Below are positions 42,693 through 51,700 of a DNA stretch of 64,000 nt, in pieces (position 1 is the stretch's first letter; each line of letters starts with the position of its first letter). The translations under genes and the position numbers were made by a program. Source of the DNA: CAVQHY01 sp963712465 (GTDB lineage: Bacteria; Actinomycetota; Thermoleophilia; Gaiellales; Gaiellaceae); the NCBI GenBank assembly GCA_963712465.1, contig CAVQHY010000004.1, positions 868,001 through 932,000 on the forward strand, given 5' to 3'. Under the pieces are notes generated by a model that was not told where the DNA came from, made no database searches, and saw only the letters and a program-made list of their open reading frames with translations.

Positions 42693-44330
42693 TTACATCA
42701 TGTCGCCCATGCCGCCCATGCCGCCCATGCCGGGCATGCCGGCACCTGCGAGCTGCCTCTCGGGGGCCTCGGCGACGATCGCCTCGGTCATGAGGATGTT
42801 CTTGGCGATCGACGCAGCGTTTTGCAGCGCCGAGCGGGTGACCATCGTCGGGTCGATAATGCCCGCCTTGACCAGGTCTTCAACCTCGTTCGTGTCGACG
42901 TTCAGGCCCTGGCCCTTGGGGGCGGAGCGGACCTTGTTCACGACGACCGAGCCCTCGAGCCCGGCGTTGGAGGCGAGCTGGCGGACGGGCTCTTCGAGCG
43001 CGCGGATGATGATCGCCGCGCCGGTGCGTTCGTCGCCCTCGTAGGAGTCGAGCTTGACCGCCTTCGAAGCGGCCAAAAGCGCGACGCCGCCGCCGGGGAC
43101 GATGCCCTCCTCGAGAGCGGCCCGGGTGGCCTGGAGCGCGTCCTCGACGCGGTGTTTCTTCTCTTTCATCTCCGTCTCGGTGGCCGCGCCGACCTTGACG
43201 ACGGCGACACCGCCCGACAGCTTCGCGAGCCGCTCCTGGAGCTTCTCCCGGTCGAAGTCGGAATCGGTGTTCTCGACCTCCGCCTTGATCTGCTTGATCC
43301 GGGCCTTGATCTCGTCGCCCGAGCCTGCCCCGTCGATGATCGTCGTCGAGTCCTTGTTCACGACGACCTTGCGGGCACGGCCAAGCTGCGACAGCTTCGT
43401 CGACTCGAGCTTCAGCCCCATCTCCTCGGTGATCACCTCGCCGCCGGCGAGGATCGCGATGTCCTCGAGCATCCGCTTGCGCCGATCACCAAACCCCGGC
43501 GCCTTGACCGCAACGGCAGTGAACGTGCCGCGAAGCTTGTTCACGACGATCGTCGCGAGCGACTCGCCCTCGACGTCCTCGGCCACGATCAGCAGCGGCC
43601 TACCCGCCTGGATCACCTGCTCGAGCACCGGCAGGATGTCCTTGACCGCGCCGATCTTCGAGTTCGCGATCAGGATGTACGGGTCGTCGAGCACCGCCTC
43701 CATCCGCTCGGCGTCCGTGATCATGTACGGAGACAGATAACCCTTGTCGAACTGCATCCCCTCGGTGAACTCGAGCTCGAGCCCGAACGTCTGGCCCTCC
43801 TCGACGTTAACGACGCCGTCCTTACCGACCTTCTCGATCGCGTCAGCGATCACGTCGCCGATCTCACGCTCACGCGCCGAGATCGTCGCGACCCGGGCGA
43901 TGTCCTCCTTGCCCGAAACCTCCTTCGACTGCTTCTTCAAATCCTCCACGATCGCCTCGACAGCCCTCTCGATACCACGCTTCAGGCCCATCGGGTTCGC
44001 GCCCGCCGCGACGTTCTTCAAACCCTCACGAACGATCGCCTGAGCGAGAACCGTCGCGGTCGTAGTGCCATCACCAGCGACGTCGTTCGTCGCCGTCGCG
44101 ACCTCACGCACCAGCTGCGCACCCTGGTTTTCGAACACGTCCTCGACCTCGATCTCACGAGCGATCGTGACACCGTCATTCGTGATCGTGGGCGCACCGA
44201 ACTTCTTATCAAGAACGACATAACGCCCCTTCGGGCCAAGAGTCACCTTGACCGCATCGGCGAGGATATTCACGCCACGCTCAAGCGAGCGCCGCGCGTC
44301 CTCGTTGAACTTGAGCTCTTTGTGTGCCAT
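42693..44330 (-). CDS. groEL: Chaperonin GroEL
   Basis: 545 residues, full length. Begins AHKELKFNEDARRSLERGV, with ATP-site VTLGPKGR and GDGTTTATVLA, the hinge and apical segments intact, and a GMPGMGGMGGMGDMM tail typical of the housekeeping cavity tail. Folds substrates in the cavity closed by GroES. It lies 28 bp after groES. Unusually it sits inside the att-bounded accessory region; the window cannot show whether another copy exists. Confidence 0.97.
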   Translation of the reverse strand: MAHKELKFNEDARRSLERGVNILADAVKVTLGPKGRYVVLDKKFGAPTITNDGVTIAREIEVEDVFENQGAQLVREVATATNDVAGDGTTTATVLAQAIVREGLKNVAAGANPMGLKRGIERAVEAIVEDLKKQSKEVSGKEDIARVATISAREREIGDVIADAIEKVGKDGVVNVEEGQTFGLELEFTEGMQFDKGYLSPYMITDAERMEAVLDDPYILIANSKIGAVKDILPVLEQVIQAGRPLLIVAEDVEGESLATIVVNKLRGTFTAVAVKAPGFGDRRKRMLEDIAILAGGEVITEEMGLKLESTKLSQLGRARKVVVNKDSTTIIDGAGSGDEIKARIKQIKAEVENTDSDFDREKLQERLAKLSGGVAVVKVGAATETEMKEKKHRVEDALQATRAALEEGIVPGGGVALLAASKAVKLDSYEGDERTGAAIIIRALEEPVRQLASNAGLEGSVVVNKVRSAPKGQGLNVDTNEVEDLVKAGIIDPTMVTRSALQNAASIAKNILMTEAIVAEAPERQLAGAGMPGMGGMGGMGDMM

Positions 44331-44358
44331 ATCTCCTGCTTTCCTCTTGGGCTTCCGA

Positions 44359-44700
44359 CTAGGCGGCGGCGCCGGCGAGCTCCCGCTTGCCCTTGCCCTT
44401 CACGCTCTTGGTGGACACGACCTTTGCGAGTACATCGGACTCGCGCAAGATCAAGACCTCGTCGGCGCCGAGCTTGATCTCGGTGCCGCCGTACTTCGAG
44501 AAGACGATCTCGTCGCCGGCCTCGAGCTCCATCTTGGTGTACTGACCGTCCTCGCCACGGGGGCCGGGGCCGACGGCGAAGACGCGGCCGCGCTGCGGCT
44601 TCTCCTTCGCCGTGTCCGGCAGGACGATACCGCTCGCTGTCTGCTCCTCCTCCTCGAGCACCTCGACGATCAGGCGGTCACTCAGCGGCTGGAGTTCCAT
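44359..44700 (-). CDS. groES: Co-chaperonin GroES
   Basis: 113 residues with the mobile loop EEEEQTASGIVLPDTAKEKP that docks on GroEL. Longer than the usual 95-100 because of a basic/Ala C-terminal extension (SVKGKGKRELAGAAA). Strong ribosome-binding site AAAGGGAGG. First gene of the groES-groEL operon; no CIRCE element upstream. Confidence 0.96.
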   Translation of the reverse strand: MELQPLSDRLIVEVLEEEEQTASGIVLPDTAKEKPQRGRVFAVGPGPRGEDGQYTKMELEAGDEIVFSKYGGTEIKLGADEVLILRESDVLAKVVSTKSVKGKGKRELAGAAA

Positions 44701-44717
44701 GAAAAGCGCCTCCCTTT

Positions 44718-44733
44718 AACACGTTGACGTGTT
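44718..44733 (-). promoter_or_regulatory. Palindrome upstream of groES
   Basis: AACACG-ttga-CGTGTT, 18 bp before the groES start and beside its ribosome-binding site. It is an operator-like 6-4-6 palindrome unlike the HrcA CIRCE consensus. Confidence 0.4.
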
Positions 44734-44784
44734 GTTGACTCTGAGACTCGACCTGTGTGGCGCTGCGCCCGAAATTGCGCTCGG

Positions 44785-45228
44785 TCAAAGCGACTTGATG
44801 ATCTCGGCGACTTCCGAGGACATGCAGTAGGACTGCTGCCCCTCTTCGTGGATCCACCTGGTCTCGAACGGCCAGGTGCCCATCTGGTATCGGTTAGAGA
44901 CCCGACGCCGATACGCCCCCAGCGCGCCAGCGATGGTCTTCGTGCCCCGCGCCGCCGCCAGCGCCTGCGCGATGTCCGAAGTGGACAGCCACGCGCCCTC
45001 GTGGTCCGCGAGTAGCTTCTCGAAACGCTTGATCGTGTCCGGCGACTCCACAAACTGCCTGCGGATCAGCTCGGGCGTCCACTCCTTCCTGTTCCCGTCG
45101 CCATTCAGACCTAAAGGGGCCGGCGAGCTGCCTTCGTCGCTCTCGAGAGAGGCGATGAACCCGTACACCCTCGTCAGGTGTCGCTTCGGGACGGGGATGG
45201 AGACGAGGTCGCTGTCGATCTCGATCAT
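44785..45228 (-). CDS. Hypothetical protein, possible winged-helix
   Basis: 147 residues, ATG with AGAGGTG upstream. The middle (WLSTSDIAQALAAARGTKTIAGALGAYRRRVSNRY) looks like a helix-turn-helix; the end (WPFETRWIHEEGQQSYCMSSEVAEII) is the conserved-looking part. Family not recognised. Upstream 45229-45330 is notably AT-richer and contains TATGAT-like promoter sequence on this strand. Confidence 0.6.
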   Translation of the reverse strand: MIEIDSDLVSIPVPKRHLTRVYGFIASLESDEGSSPAPLGLNGDGNRKEWTPELIRRQFVESPDTIKRFEKLLADHEGAWLSTSDIAQALAAARGTKTIAGALGAYRRRVSNRYQMGTWPFETRWIHEEGQQSYCMSSEVAEIIKSL

Positions 45229-45386
45229 GACACCTCTTTTCGGCCGTTTTGCTGTCCCAGTCGATACGTAAGCATATCATAAGCATTGTTACCTGCTGCT
45301 AACCAGTAGTAAAAGTCCAGAAACGTGTGGTTAGATGCCGCAATGGTGCTCTTGGACACTGGTTCGGCGCGGCCCCGAGGGACGCG

Positions 45387-45731
45387 TCAGCGTTCTGTGG
45401 CGAGAAGATCGCGGAGGTGCATCAAGCCCAGTGCTGCCCTGAGGCGAGCCGAATCTGCCGCCAGCATCATGTTCATGGCCCAAGCAACAGCCGCGCGCTG
45501 CCCGCCCTCAAGCCTGATGGGCAGCGCATCCTCGCCACGGTCGAGGCGCCGGAGACACTCATCGACGGTGACGCCCACCGAGTGGCGCGGCGTCCCGAAG
45601 GTGCTGTCCCTGAGTAGCTCATCGCGCAGCCACGCCGCATCATCCGAACGCACCAACGCCCTCGCACCGCTCCCGAAGGTGAACACGACCGCCGACAAGC
45701 TCACGGCAGCGACGATATCCCGCGGCACCAC
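45387..45731 (-). CDS. Hypothetical protein with N-terminal hydrophobic segment
   Basis: 114 residues from GTG 45731. VAAVSLSAVVFTFGSG is a possible membrane anchor; the rest is helical and charged (LRRLDRGEDALPIRLEGG). No family recognised. Confidence 0.4.
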   Translation of the reverse strand: MVPRDIVAAVSLSAVVFTFGSGARALVRSDDAAWLRDELLRDSTFGTPRHSVGVTVDECLRRLDRGEDALPIRLEGGQRAAVAWAMNMMLAADSARLRAALGLMHLRDLLATER

Positions 45732-45794
45732 CTGTTGGGGTTTGGTGAAACGATCGCTGTTTGCGGTCCCGGAGCGAGCCCTCCTGAGCGGGGA

Positions 45795-45998
45795 TCAGAT
45801 TGATTCTCTGAGCGCGTTCGCGGCCGCTTGCAAACGGGAACTGACCTCGGTGAGTTCGGCCGCCGCTAGGTCAATGCGCTCTTGCTGGGTGTCGGCGCGC
45901 TCGCGAATCGCCCTGAGCTGGTTCGCCATGTCCTCAACAAGCCGAGTAAGGTCGGCCAGCTGGCCAGCGACCATTGCTACGTCTTCTTGGGGTGTCAT
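45795..45998 (-). CDS. Short coiled-coil protein
   Basis: 67 residues, ATG 45998. Continuous heptads (LADLTRLVEDMANQLRAIRE and IDLAAAELTEVSSRLQAA) predict one coiled coil. Codon use fits coding sequence; function unknown. Confidence 0.5.
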   Translation of the reverse strand: MTPQEDVAMVAGQLADLTRLVEDMANQLRAIRERADTQQERIDLAAAELTEVSSRLQAAANALRESI

Positions 45999-46501
45999 CG
46001 CCGACCGCCCCGATTCTATGCCTCCCGGGTCAGGCCGTGCCCTGCCCGCCAGTTCTTCTCACGCCGCGAGCGCGACGGCCTGAGCCCTGGTGGAGTCGGG
46101 CTAGCCTGAGAAGGAGTAGACTGGCGGGACTGGCCCTGCTGGCCAGAACCCCGGCCGAAAGCCCAAAGGCCACCGACGCGCGTAGCGCGCGAGGCGAGGA
46201 GCCTAGGCGAACAGAGTTCGACTTGCAGGGCCAGCAGTGTGGTCCGTGCGACTGGCAACACGATCGGCGAACGCGGCGCGGGGATGGAGTCGCTCGCATG
46301 CACAGCTTCATCGCGAGGAGCCGCAGGTGGTTGGGGCTCGGAAAGAAGTCGTAGCCGCGCGGGAGCAGGAGGCGAGGCGTGCCGTCGCGGCTAACACCGG
46401 GGTGACACGAAACGGAAGCCGACGGAACCCCGATGAAGCTGAAGTGCTTGAAATCGCCGCATTCAGCAGCCATCGGTAGCCACGGAAGCCCCGGTACCTT
46501 T
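45999..46501. other. No recognisable gene
   Basis: 503 bp before att copy C. Frames present on both strands lack recognisable motifs. Confidence 0.5.
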
Positions 46502-46572
46502 TCGACAAGCTGGGGGATCACTGGTTCGAGCCCAGTATCGTCCATGTGAAAGGCCTGCATATGCGGGCTTTA
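46502..46572 (+). repeat. att-like repeat, copy C, with terminator
   Basis: tcgacaagctgggggatcac then the T-arm sequence ggttcgagcccagta repeats the 3' half of tRNA-Val with one inserted base and several substitutions near the acceptor end. A hairpin (aggcctgcatatgcgggcttt) follows. This is the right-hand boundary of the accessory region; ispH follows within 400 bp. Confidence 0.8.
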
Positions 46573-46887
46573 TTCTGTTCTGGGTTACGTCGGCTGATGG
46601 CGGGCGAGTTGGTCGAGTGGATTCCCGCTGAGCCGCTGTGGATTCTGGCCATCGTCGGCGTTGAGCCGAAGGCTCAGGGTGGTGGAATCGGGTCAGCACT
46701 GATCGAGTTTGGGCTCGAGCGGGCGCGTGCCGATCAGGCCGGGGTGTTCCTGGAGACGGTAATCGCGCGCAACGTGCCCTACTACGAGCGGTTCGGGTTC
46801 CGCGTCGTCGAGGCTGCCGATGCGCCCGACGGCGGCCCGGAGTCCCCTCGCGGGTCGAGTCTAGCGGCGTATCAGCCGAGAACCTAG
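46546..46887 (+). pseudogene. GNAT acetyltransferase fragment
   Basis: The frame opens inside the terminator of att copy C. Only from about 46635 does it read as GNAT: LWILAIVGVEPKAQGGGIGSALIEFGL (acetyl-CoA loop) and RNVPYYERFGFRVVE. The N-terminal half of the domain and the normal C-terminus are missing, so it is probably a gene cut at the integration boundary. Confidence 0.6.
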
Positions 46888-46896
46888 ACTTGCCGC

Positions 46897-47841
46897 GTGG
46901 TCGAGCGAGTTCTCCTCGCCTCGCCGCGCGGATGGTGTGCGGGGGTCGAACGTGCCGTCGCCACCGTGGAGCAAGCGTTAGGGCTTTGGGGTGCTCCGCT
47001 CTATGTGCGGAAGCAGATCGTTCACAACGGCCATGTCGTCCGGCGACTCGAGCGACTCGGAGCCGTCTTCGTCGAGAGCGAGGAGGAGGTGCCCGAAGGC
47101 GCAACGCTCATCTTCTCCGCCCACGGTGTCGCTCCCGCAGTCGTCGAAAACGCGCGCCGCCGCGGGCTGCGGATCGTCGACGCGACCTGCCCGCTCGTGA
47201 CCAAGGTTCACGCGGAGGCTCGCCACTATGCGGCGAAGGGGTACACCGTGATCGTCATCGGTCACGGTGGCCACGAAGAGGTCGAGGGAACCATCGGTGA
47301 GGCGCCGGACTCGTGCCTGCTGATCGAGTCCGTCGCCGATGCGGAGGCGCTCGAGCTCGCCCGGCCCGAGTTGCTCGCCTACGTAACGCAAACCACGCTT
47401 TCCGTCGACGAGACGGGAGACATCGTCGCCGTTCTCCGGCGCCGTTTTCCTCAGATCGTCGGGCCGCGAAAGGAGGACATCTGCTACGCGACCACGAACC
47501 GGCAGCGGGCCGTTAAGGCGATGCTCGGCGCGATCGACATCCTGCTGGTTGTGGGTTCGCGAAACAGCTCGAACTCGAACCGGCTCGCGGAGGTAGCGCG
47601 GGCCGGGTGCGTGCCTGCCTATCTGATCGACGACGAGAGCTGGATCGTGGAGTCGTGGCTTGTAGGCGTCTCGACAGTCGGCCTGACGTCGGGAGCTTCT
47701 ACTCCCGAGTCTCTCGTCGGCCGCGTCTGCGCGTGGTTTCGCGAACGTGGCGTGCGCGACATTGCCTTCCACAGCGCGGTTGACGAGATGGTTGATTTCA
47801 AGCTTCCCGCCGCCCTTCGCGGGGAAGTCGGGACCGGGTGA
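46897..47841 (+). CDS. ispH: 4-hydroxy-3-methylbut-2-enyl diphosphate reductase IspH
   Basis: 314 residues, GTG start. The three [4Fe-4S] cysteines are Cys14 (PRGWCAGV), Cys98 (DATCPLV) and Cys196 (EDICYATTNRQ); the catalytic-Glu region (TQTTLS) and SSNSNRL substrate loop are present. It makes IPP and DMAPP in the last MEP-pathway step. Being first in the operon, it supplies precursors to the prenyl synthase whose start overlaps its stop by 4 bp. Confidence 0.96.
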   Translation: MVERVLLASPRGWCAGVERAVATVEQALGLWGAPLYVRKQIVHNGHVVRRLERLGAVFVESEEEVPEGATLIFSAHGVAPAVVENARRRGLRIVDATCPLVTKVHAEARHYAAKGYTVIVIGHGGHEEVEGTIGEAPDSCLLIESVADAEALELARPELLAYVTQTTLSVDETGDIVAVLRRRFPQIVGPRKEDICYATTNRQRAVKAMLGAIDILLVVGSRNSSNSNRLAEVARAGCVPAYLIDDESWIVESWLVGVSTVGLTSGASTPESLVGRVCAWFRERGVRDIAFHSAVDEMVDFKLPAALRGEVGTG

Positions 47842-48947
47842 GCCCGGAGAAGACCGCAAGCGAAGGCGTCCACGGCGCCGCGACCGCCACGCTCGAGCAC
47901 GACACCGACCTGGTGAGTCGCACGCTGGCAGACGCGCGCACGGCCGTGCTCGCGGAGCTCGACCGTCTCTTCGCGGCGCGTCGCAAAACGGGTTACGGGC
48001 CCCTCTACGACCTCCTCGCCGACTATCCGTTCCGCGAGGGGAAAGGGCTTCGCCCCGCCATCTGCTTCGCCGCGTGCCGCGCGGTCGGCGGCCGGACGGA
48101 GCAGGCGCTCCTCTCCGCCTCTGCGCTCGAGCTCTTCCACAACGCGTTTCTCGTGCACGACGATATCGAGGACGGCTCGCACTTCCGTCGCGGGAAGGTG
48201 ACGTTGCTGCAGGCGCACGGGGCCCCGATCGCGATCAACGTCGGCGATGCCACCAACGTTCTGGCCCTGGAGCTTCTGCTCGGAAACACCGAGGCCATCG
48301 GCGTTCGCAAGGCGCTTCTCGTCTTTCGCGAGGTCGAGCGGATGGCGCGCGAGTCGGCCGAGGGACAGGCGATCGAGCTCGGCTGGATCGCCGAGGAGCG
48401 CTTCGATCTCGGCGACCGCGACTACGTGCGCATGGCTTACAAGAAGACATGCTGGTACACGGTCATCGCGCCGCTTCGAATCGGGGTCATCTGTGGCAGC
48501 CACCCCGGACCCCTGGCGCCGCTCGAGGAGGAGCTGACGCCGCTCGTCGAGCTCGGCTTCCTTGCCGGGATCGCCTTCCAGGTCCACGACGACCTCCTCA
48601 ACCTAGAAGCCGACGAGGCGCTCTACGGCAAGGAGTCGAGCGGGGATCTTTGGGAGGGGAAGCGAACCGTGATGCTCCTGCACTTCCTGCGCACCGCCAG
48701 CGAGCGCGCGAGGACGCGCGCGCTTCGCGTCCTGCGCACCGCGCGGCTTCGCAAGCGGCCGCAGGACGTGGCCTGGCTCCTCGAGGCGATGCACGAGGCC
48801 GGCTCTCTCGACCACGGCCGCGCAGTCGCGGCCGAGTACTCGCAGCGGGCGCTCGCGTTCGACGCCGATCTGCGCTTTCTGCAGGAGGACGACGACCGCC
48901 TCTTCTTGCGTGAGATGCTCCGCTACGTGATCGAGCGGGCCAAGTGA
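47838..48947 (+). CDS. Polyprenyl (probably geranylgeranyl) diphosphate synthase
   Basis: 369 residues, GTG start. First Asp-rich motif HDDIEDGSHFRRG (about 107-119) and second VHDDLLNLE (about 250) frame the all-helical fold; GKGLRP binds IPP. The residues before the first motif (LFHNAFL, with Phe near position -5) suggest a short-to-medium product such as GGPP, but chain length cannot be fixed by eye. It condenses IPP units made by ispH. Confidence 0.92.
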   Translation: MSPEKTASEGVHGAATATLEHDTDLVSRTLADARTAVLAELDRLFAARRKTGYGPLYDLLADYPFREGKGLRPAICFAACRAVGGRTEQALLSASALELFHNAFLVHDDIEDGSHFRRGKVTLLQAHGAPIAINVGDATNVLALELLLGNTEAIGVRKALLVFREVERMARESAEGQAIELGWIAEERFDLGDRDYVRMAYKKTCWYTVIAPLRIGVICGSHPGPLAPLEEELTPLVELGFLAGIAFQVHDDLLNLEADEALYGKESSGDLWEGKRTVMLLHFLRTASERARTRALRVLRTARLRKRPQDVAWLLEAMHEAGSLDHGRAVAAEYSQRALAFDADLRFLQEDDDRLFLREMLRYVIERAK

Positions 48948-49498
48948 ACGAGACACCTCGTGTACCGAACGACCCAGGAGGCGGCCCGAGCGGCGCGCTC
49001 GGCGAGCTGCTGCGGCTCCAGACCGAGTTCCAGACGCGCCTGGCCGAGGAGACCCTGCGCTATCTCCGTCGCCTTCAGGGAGCCGCGGCGCCGGCCGCGC
49101 CGGGCACGGTGTTATCCCCGGGCGAGACGACCGAGGTCACAGGGTCGGCTCTGCCCGGGACGTCGGTCGATCTCGTTCTCGAACTCGAGAACCGGCAGCG
49201 CGTGCACTGCGTCGTGACGCCGATGCTCACGCCGCTCGTCGAGCCGTCGGGCGCCGTCTGGTTTCCGGCCGCCGAGCCCTCGCCCAGCTCGATGCTGCTC
49301 GCACCCGACGAGGTTCGGACCGTCGCGGTTGTACTGTCGCTGCCGGCAGACCTCGCGCCCGGCACCTACCGCGGCGCCCTCGTTCTCCAGGGCTTTCGCG
49401 ACGGAGGCATTCGTGTCGCCGTGACGGCGGAGGCTCCGAAGACGGTGGCTCGTCGTCGCCGCAATTCAAAGAGCGCGCGTCCCAGGAAGTCGCAGTGA
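48944..49498 (+). CDS. Helix plus beta-sandwich protein with basic tail (paralogue 1)
   Basis: 184 residues, GTG start overlapping the prenyl synthase by 4 bp. No signal peptide. An amphipathic helix (LGELLRLQTEFQTRLAEETL, about 19-45) reminiscent of phasins is followed by a beta-rich domain (VDLVLELENRQRVHCVV; ADLAPGTYRGALVLQGF) and a basic tail (RRRRNSKSARPRKSQ). The same layout recurs in the product at 53487. Family not recognised; the phasin comparison is only by pattern. Confidence 0.7.
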   Translation: MNETPRVPNDPGGGPSGALGELLRLQTEFQTRLAEETLRYLRRLQGAAAPAAPGTVLSPGETTEVTGSALPGTSVDLVLELENRQRVHCVVTPMLTPLVEPSGAVWFPAAEPSPSSMLLAPDEVRTVAVVLSLPADLAPGTYRGALVLQGFRDGGIRVAVTAEAPKTVARRRRNSKSARPRKSQ

Positions 49499-50073
49499 CC
49501 TCGTCGATCCGGCCGGCGCGGCTCGTGGACGACGCCGACGGACCCGGTCGGACGACCGCCACCCTGGTCGCGTCCCTCACCGCCCGTCTCGCGACCCTCT
49601 ACCTGATCTCGGGCGCCGACGCGATCGGCTCGCTGACCGCCGGTTTCGTCGCGCTCGGGCGCGAGGTCGCGAAGACGGCCGATGGCGCGCGTCTTCGTAA
49701 CGCCATCGAGGCCGGCCGGGCCGGAGCGAACGGCAGGTCGCTCTGGAAAACGCTGAATCTCGACGAGTGGGCTTCCTCCCACGCGCCGAGCCCTGTGCTC
49801 GATCAGCTCCGCAACGACGTCGCCCTCCTTCTCGCCGGAGACCTCGCCGAGACGCTCGAGCTCCTGCCGATCCCGGGCGAGCTGGCCGGTGCGAGCGGTA
49901 CCCAGGGTGACGAGGCGGCGATGTTCGCCGACTTCGTGGTCGGCTTCTGGGCGTTCTCCCGCGAAGTCGTCTGGGCAGTCGAGACGATTGCCGCGCCGAC
50001 GCTCCCGCCCGCGGGCTCCGTCACCTTCGCCGCGGAGCCGGCCGCCGCCGCGGAGGGGCATCTACTCCGTTGA
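49495..50073 (+). CDS. Unrecognised helical protein
   Basis: 192 residues, 4-bp overlap on both sides. Mostly Ala/Leu helices (RTTATLVASLTARLATLYLI; RNDVALLLAGDLAETLELL; MFADFVVGFWAFSREVVWAV), moderately hydrophobic, no signal peptide or known motif. Tight coupling implies a role with its neighbours. Confidence 0.65.
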   Translation: MTSSIRPARLVDDADGPGRTTATLVASLTARLATLYLISGADAIGSLTAGFVALGREVAKTADGARLRNAIEAGRAGANGRSLWKTLNLDEWASSHAPSPVLDQLRNDVALLLAGDLAETLELLPIPGELAGASGTQGDEAAMFADFVVGFWAFSREVVWAVETIAAPTLPPAGSVTFAAEPAAAAEGHLLR

Positions 50074-51080
50074 TCGGCTCTGATGTGCTTCGCCCGCCGG
50101 GGCCCTTCGACGTCTCGGCCGATGCGTACAAGGACTGGCTCCATCTCAACCTGCTCGATCACGCTTCGGGAAGCGTCGGGCTCGTCAATGTCTCGCTCCA
50201 CGGCCGGCCGAACGACCCGAGCTCGCGCGCCGTCGGCACCGCGCTCTTCCACATTCCCGGCGTCGGGTGGGTCGGAGGGGTCGAGGCCTGCGGGATCGAC
50301 GAGGCGGCTATCGGCGGCTCGAGCATCGGGCTCGAGCGCGTGGCGCTGGCGGTCGACCACACGCACGGCGAAGTGTTGGCGTCCGCCCACGTGCCTGAGG
50401 ACGAGCTCGTCGTCAGGCTCGCCGCCGCCGCGGCGGCTCCGTCGCTCGACGTCCGGGAGCGTTCCCTGCTCGGATCGGGGTGGATCTCGTGGTACGTGAT
50501 ACCGCGGCTCGACCTGCGGGGCGAGGTCAAGCTGGGCCGTCACCGCGTCGAGCTCGAGGGGGCGAGCGCCTATCACGATCACAACTGGGGACGATGGCAC
50601 TGGGGCGAGGACATCGGCTGGGAGTGGGGCTGCTTCATGGCACCTGCGCCCGGTCCCGCGTTCGTGTTCTTCGTGTTCGCGCGCGCGACCGACCGCGCCC
50701 ATCGGCGCGGAGGCGAGCCGCTCGTTCTGGTCCATGCGGAGGGTCGACGACACGCCTTCTCCGGGGTCACCGTGGAGCACGAGCTGTCCGGTCTTCTCGA
50801 GACGACGCTCAGACGTGTGCCCGGAGCGATGGCCGCTCTCCACTCGGATCGAGCTTCGCCACGGCTTCCGCAGAAAGTTCACGTCCGCGCGGACGACGGA
50901 GTAGACCGGGTCGAGATCGAGTTCACGGGCAGAGCCGCGGCGCAGCTCATCGCCGCCGAGCCGACGCTCCCGGGCTACAGCTTCATCCACGAGATCGTGG
51001 GCGACTTCCGCTACGAGTGCCGGGTCGGCGGAACCGAGTCCGGTGGGACCGGGCTGGGGGTCTTCGAGCATGTCGATTGA
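50070..51080 (+). CDS. CrtC/AttH-like lipocalin (carotenoid-hydratase fold)
   Basis: 336 residues from TTG 50070. The segment ASAYHDHNWGRWHWGEDIGWEWG is the CrtC/AttH signature, with paired lipocalin-like barrels. CrtC hydrates carotenoid end groups, and other members act on plant-type terpenoids and lipids. No carotenoid desaturase or phytoene synthase is nearby, so the substrate is probably another isoprenoid made from the neighbouring prenyl synthase (inference). Confidence 0.8.
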   Translation: MIGSDVLRPPGPFDVSADAYKDWLHLNLLDHASGSVGLVNVSLHGRPNDPSSRAVGTALFHIPGVGWVGGVEACGIDEAAIGGSSIGLERVALAVDHTHGEVLASAHVPEDELVVRLAAAAAAPSLDVRERSLLGSGWISWYVIPRLDLRGEVKLGRHRVELEGASAYHDHNWGRWHWGEDIGWEWGCFMAPAPGPAFVFFVFARATDRAHRRGGEPLVLVHAEGRRHAFSGVTVEHELSGLLETTLRRVPGAMAALHSDRASPRLPQKVHVRADDGVDRVEIEFTGRAAAQLIAAEPTLPGYSFIHEIVGDFRYECRVGGTESGGTGLGVFEHVD

Positions 51081-51642
51081 GCAGGACGTGCTGCGGCCCT
51101 CTGGTTGTCGCAGCCTCGGCGAGTACGTCGAGGAGCTCGTGCGCGAGCTCGAGGGTGCCGACCCAGCCGCGAGCGAGCGCCTGCGGCGCGTTGTCGGCAA
51201 CCGGCGGGCGCGGATCAGGCTCGACGACGAGACGATCGAGATCGAGCTCGGGCGGAAGGGTCTCGAGGTAGGGCCTCTCTCCGAGCGCACGATCGATGGT
51301 GAAGGAGCGACCGACGGCACGACCGTGCTCGACATCCTGAACGGCTACCTGGAGGTCGCGGACGCCATCCTGGACGGCCGGCTGCTCGTCACCGGCAGCG
51401 TCGACGCCGTCGCTCGGATGTTCCTCGCGATCGAGCTCCTCCTCGATGCGTCAGCTCGAGCTCCCGCCCTGCAACGGCTCGCTCGCGATTTCCGTCGCGA
51501 TCTCTACCCGAGCCCGCGCGGGCAGCCCGTGCGTGCGACCCGCACAACTGCGTGGTACCCGGCCGGCTCGCCTTCCGCCGAGCTGGCCCTCATCGGAAGG
51601 CTCGACCTCCTGCCCGACTCAGAGCCGGGCCCCGGCGCCTGA
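51070..51642 (+). CDS. Possible SCP2-like lipid-binding protein
   Basis: 190 residues from ATG 51070. The pattern RRVVGNRRARIRLDDETIEIEL, then VLDILNGYLEVADAILDGRLLVTGSVDAVARMF, resembles SCP2/sterol-transfer domains (ligand tunnel strand-helix with DGRL and G-S-D-A). Not a strong match by eye. A lipid-binding role would suit the operon. A 58-bp gap follows. Confidence 0.55.
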   Translation: MSIEQDVLRPSGCRSLGEYVEELVRELEGADPAASERLRRVVGNRRARIRLDDETIEIELGRKGLEVGPLSERTIDGEGATDGTTVLDILNGYLEVADAILDGRLLVTGSVDAVARMFLAIELLLDASARAPALQRLARDFRRDLYPSPRGQPVRATRTTAWYPAGSPSAELALIGRLDLLPDSEPGPGA

Positions 51643-51700
51643 CTTGACGCCCGGGAGGGCGCCTGGAATCATCGAAGCCGGCTGATCGAAGGTCGGAGCC

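Noticed and set aside
44701..44784. CIRCE element upstream of groES
   Set aside because: The palindrome there is 6-4-6 and lacks the CIRCE half-site sequence and 9-bp spacer.
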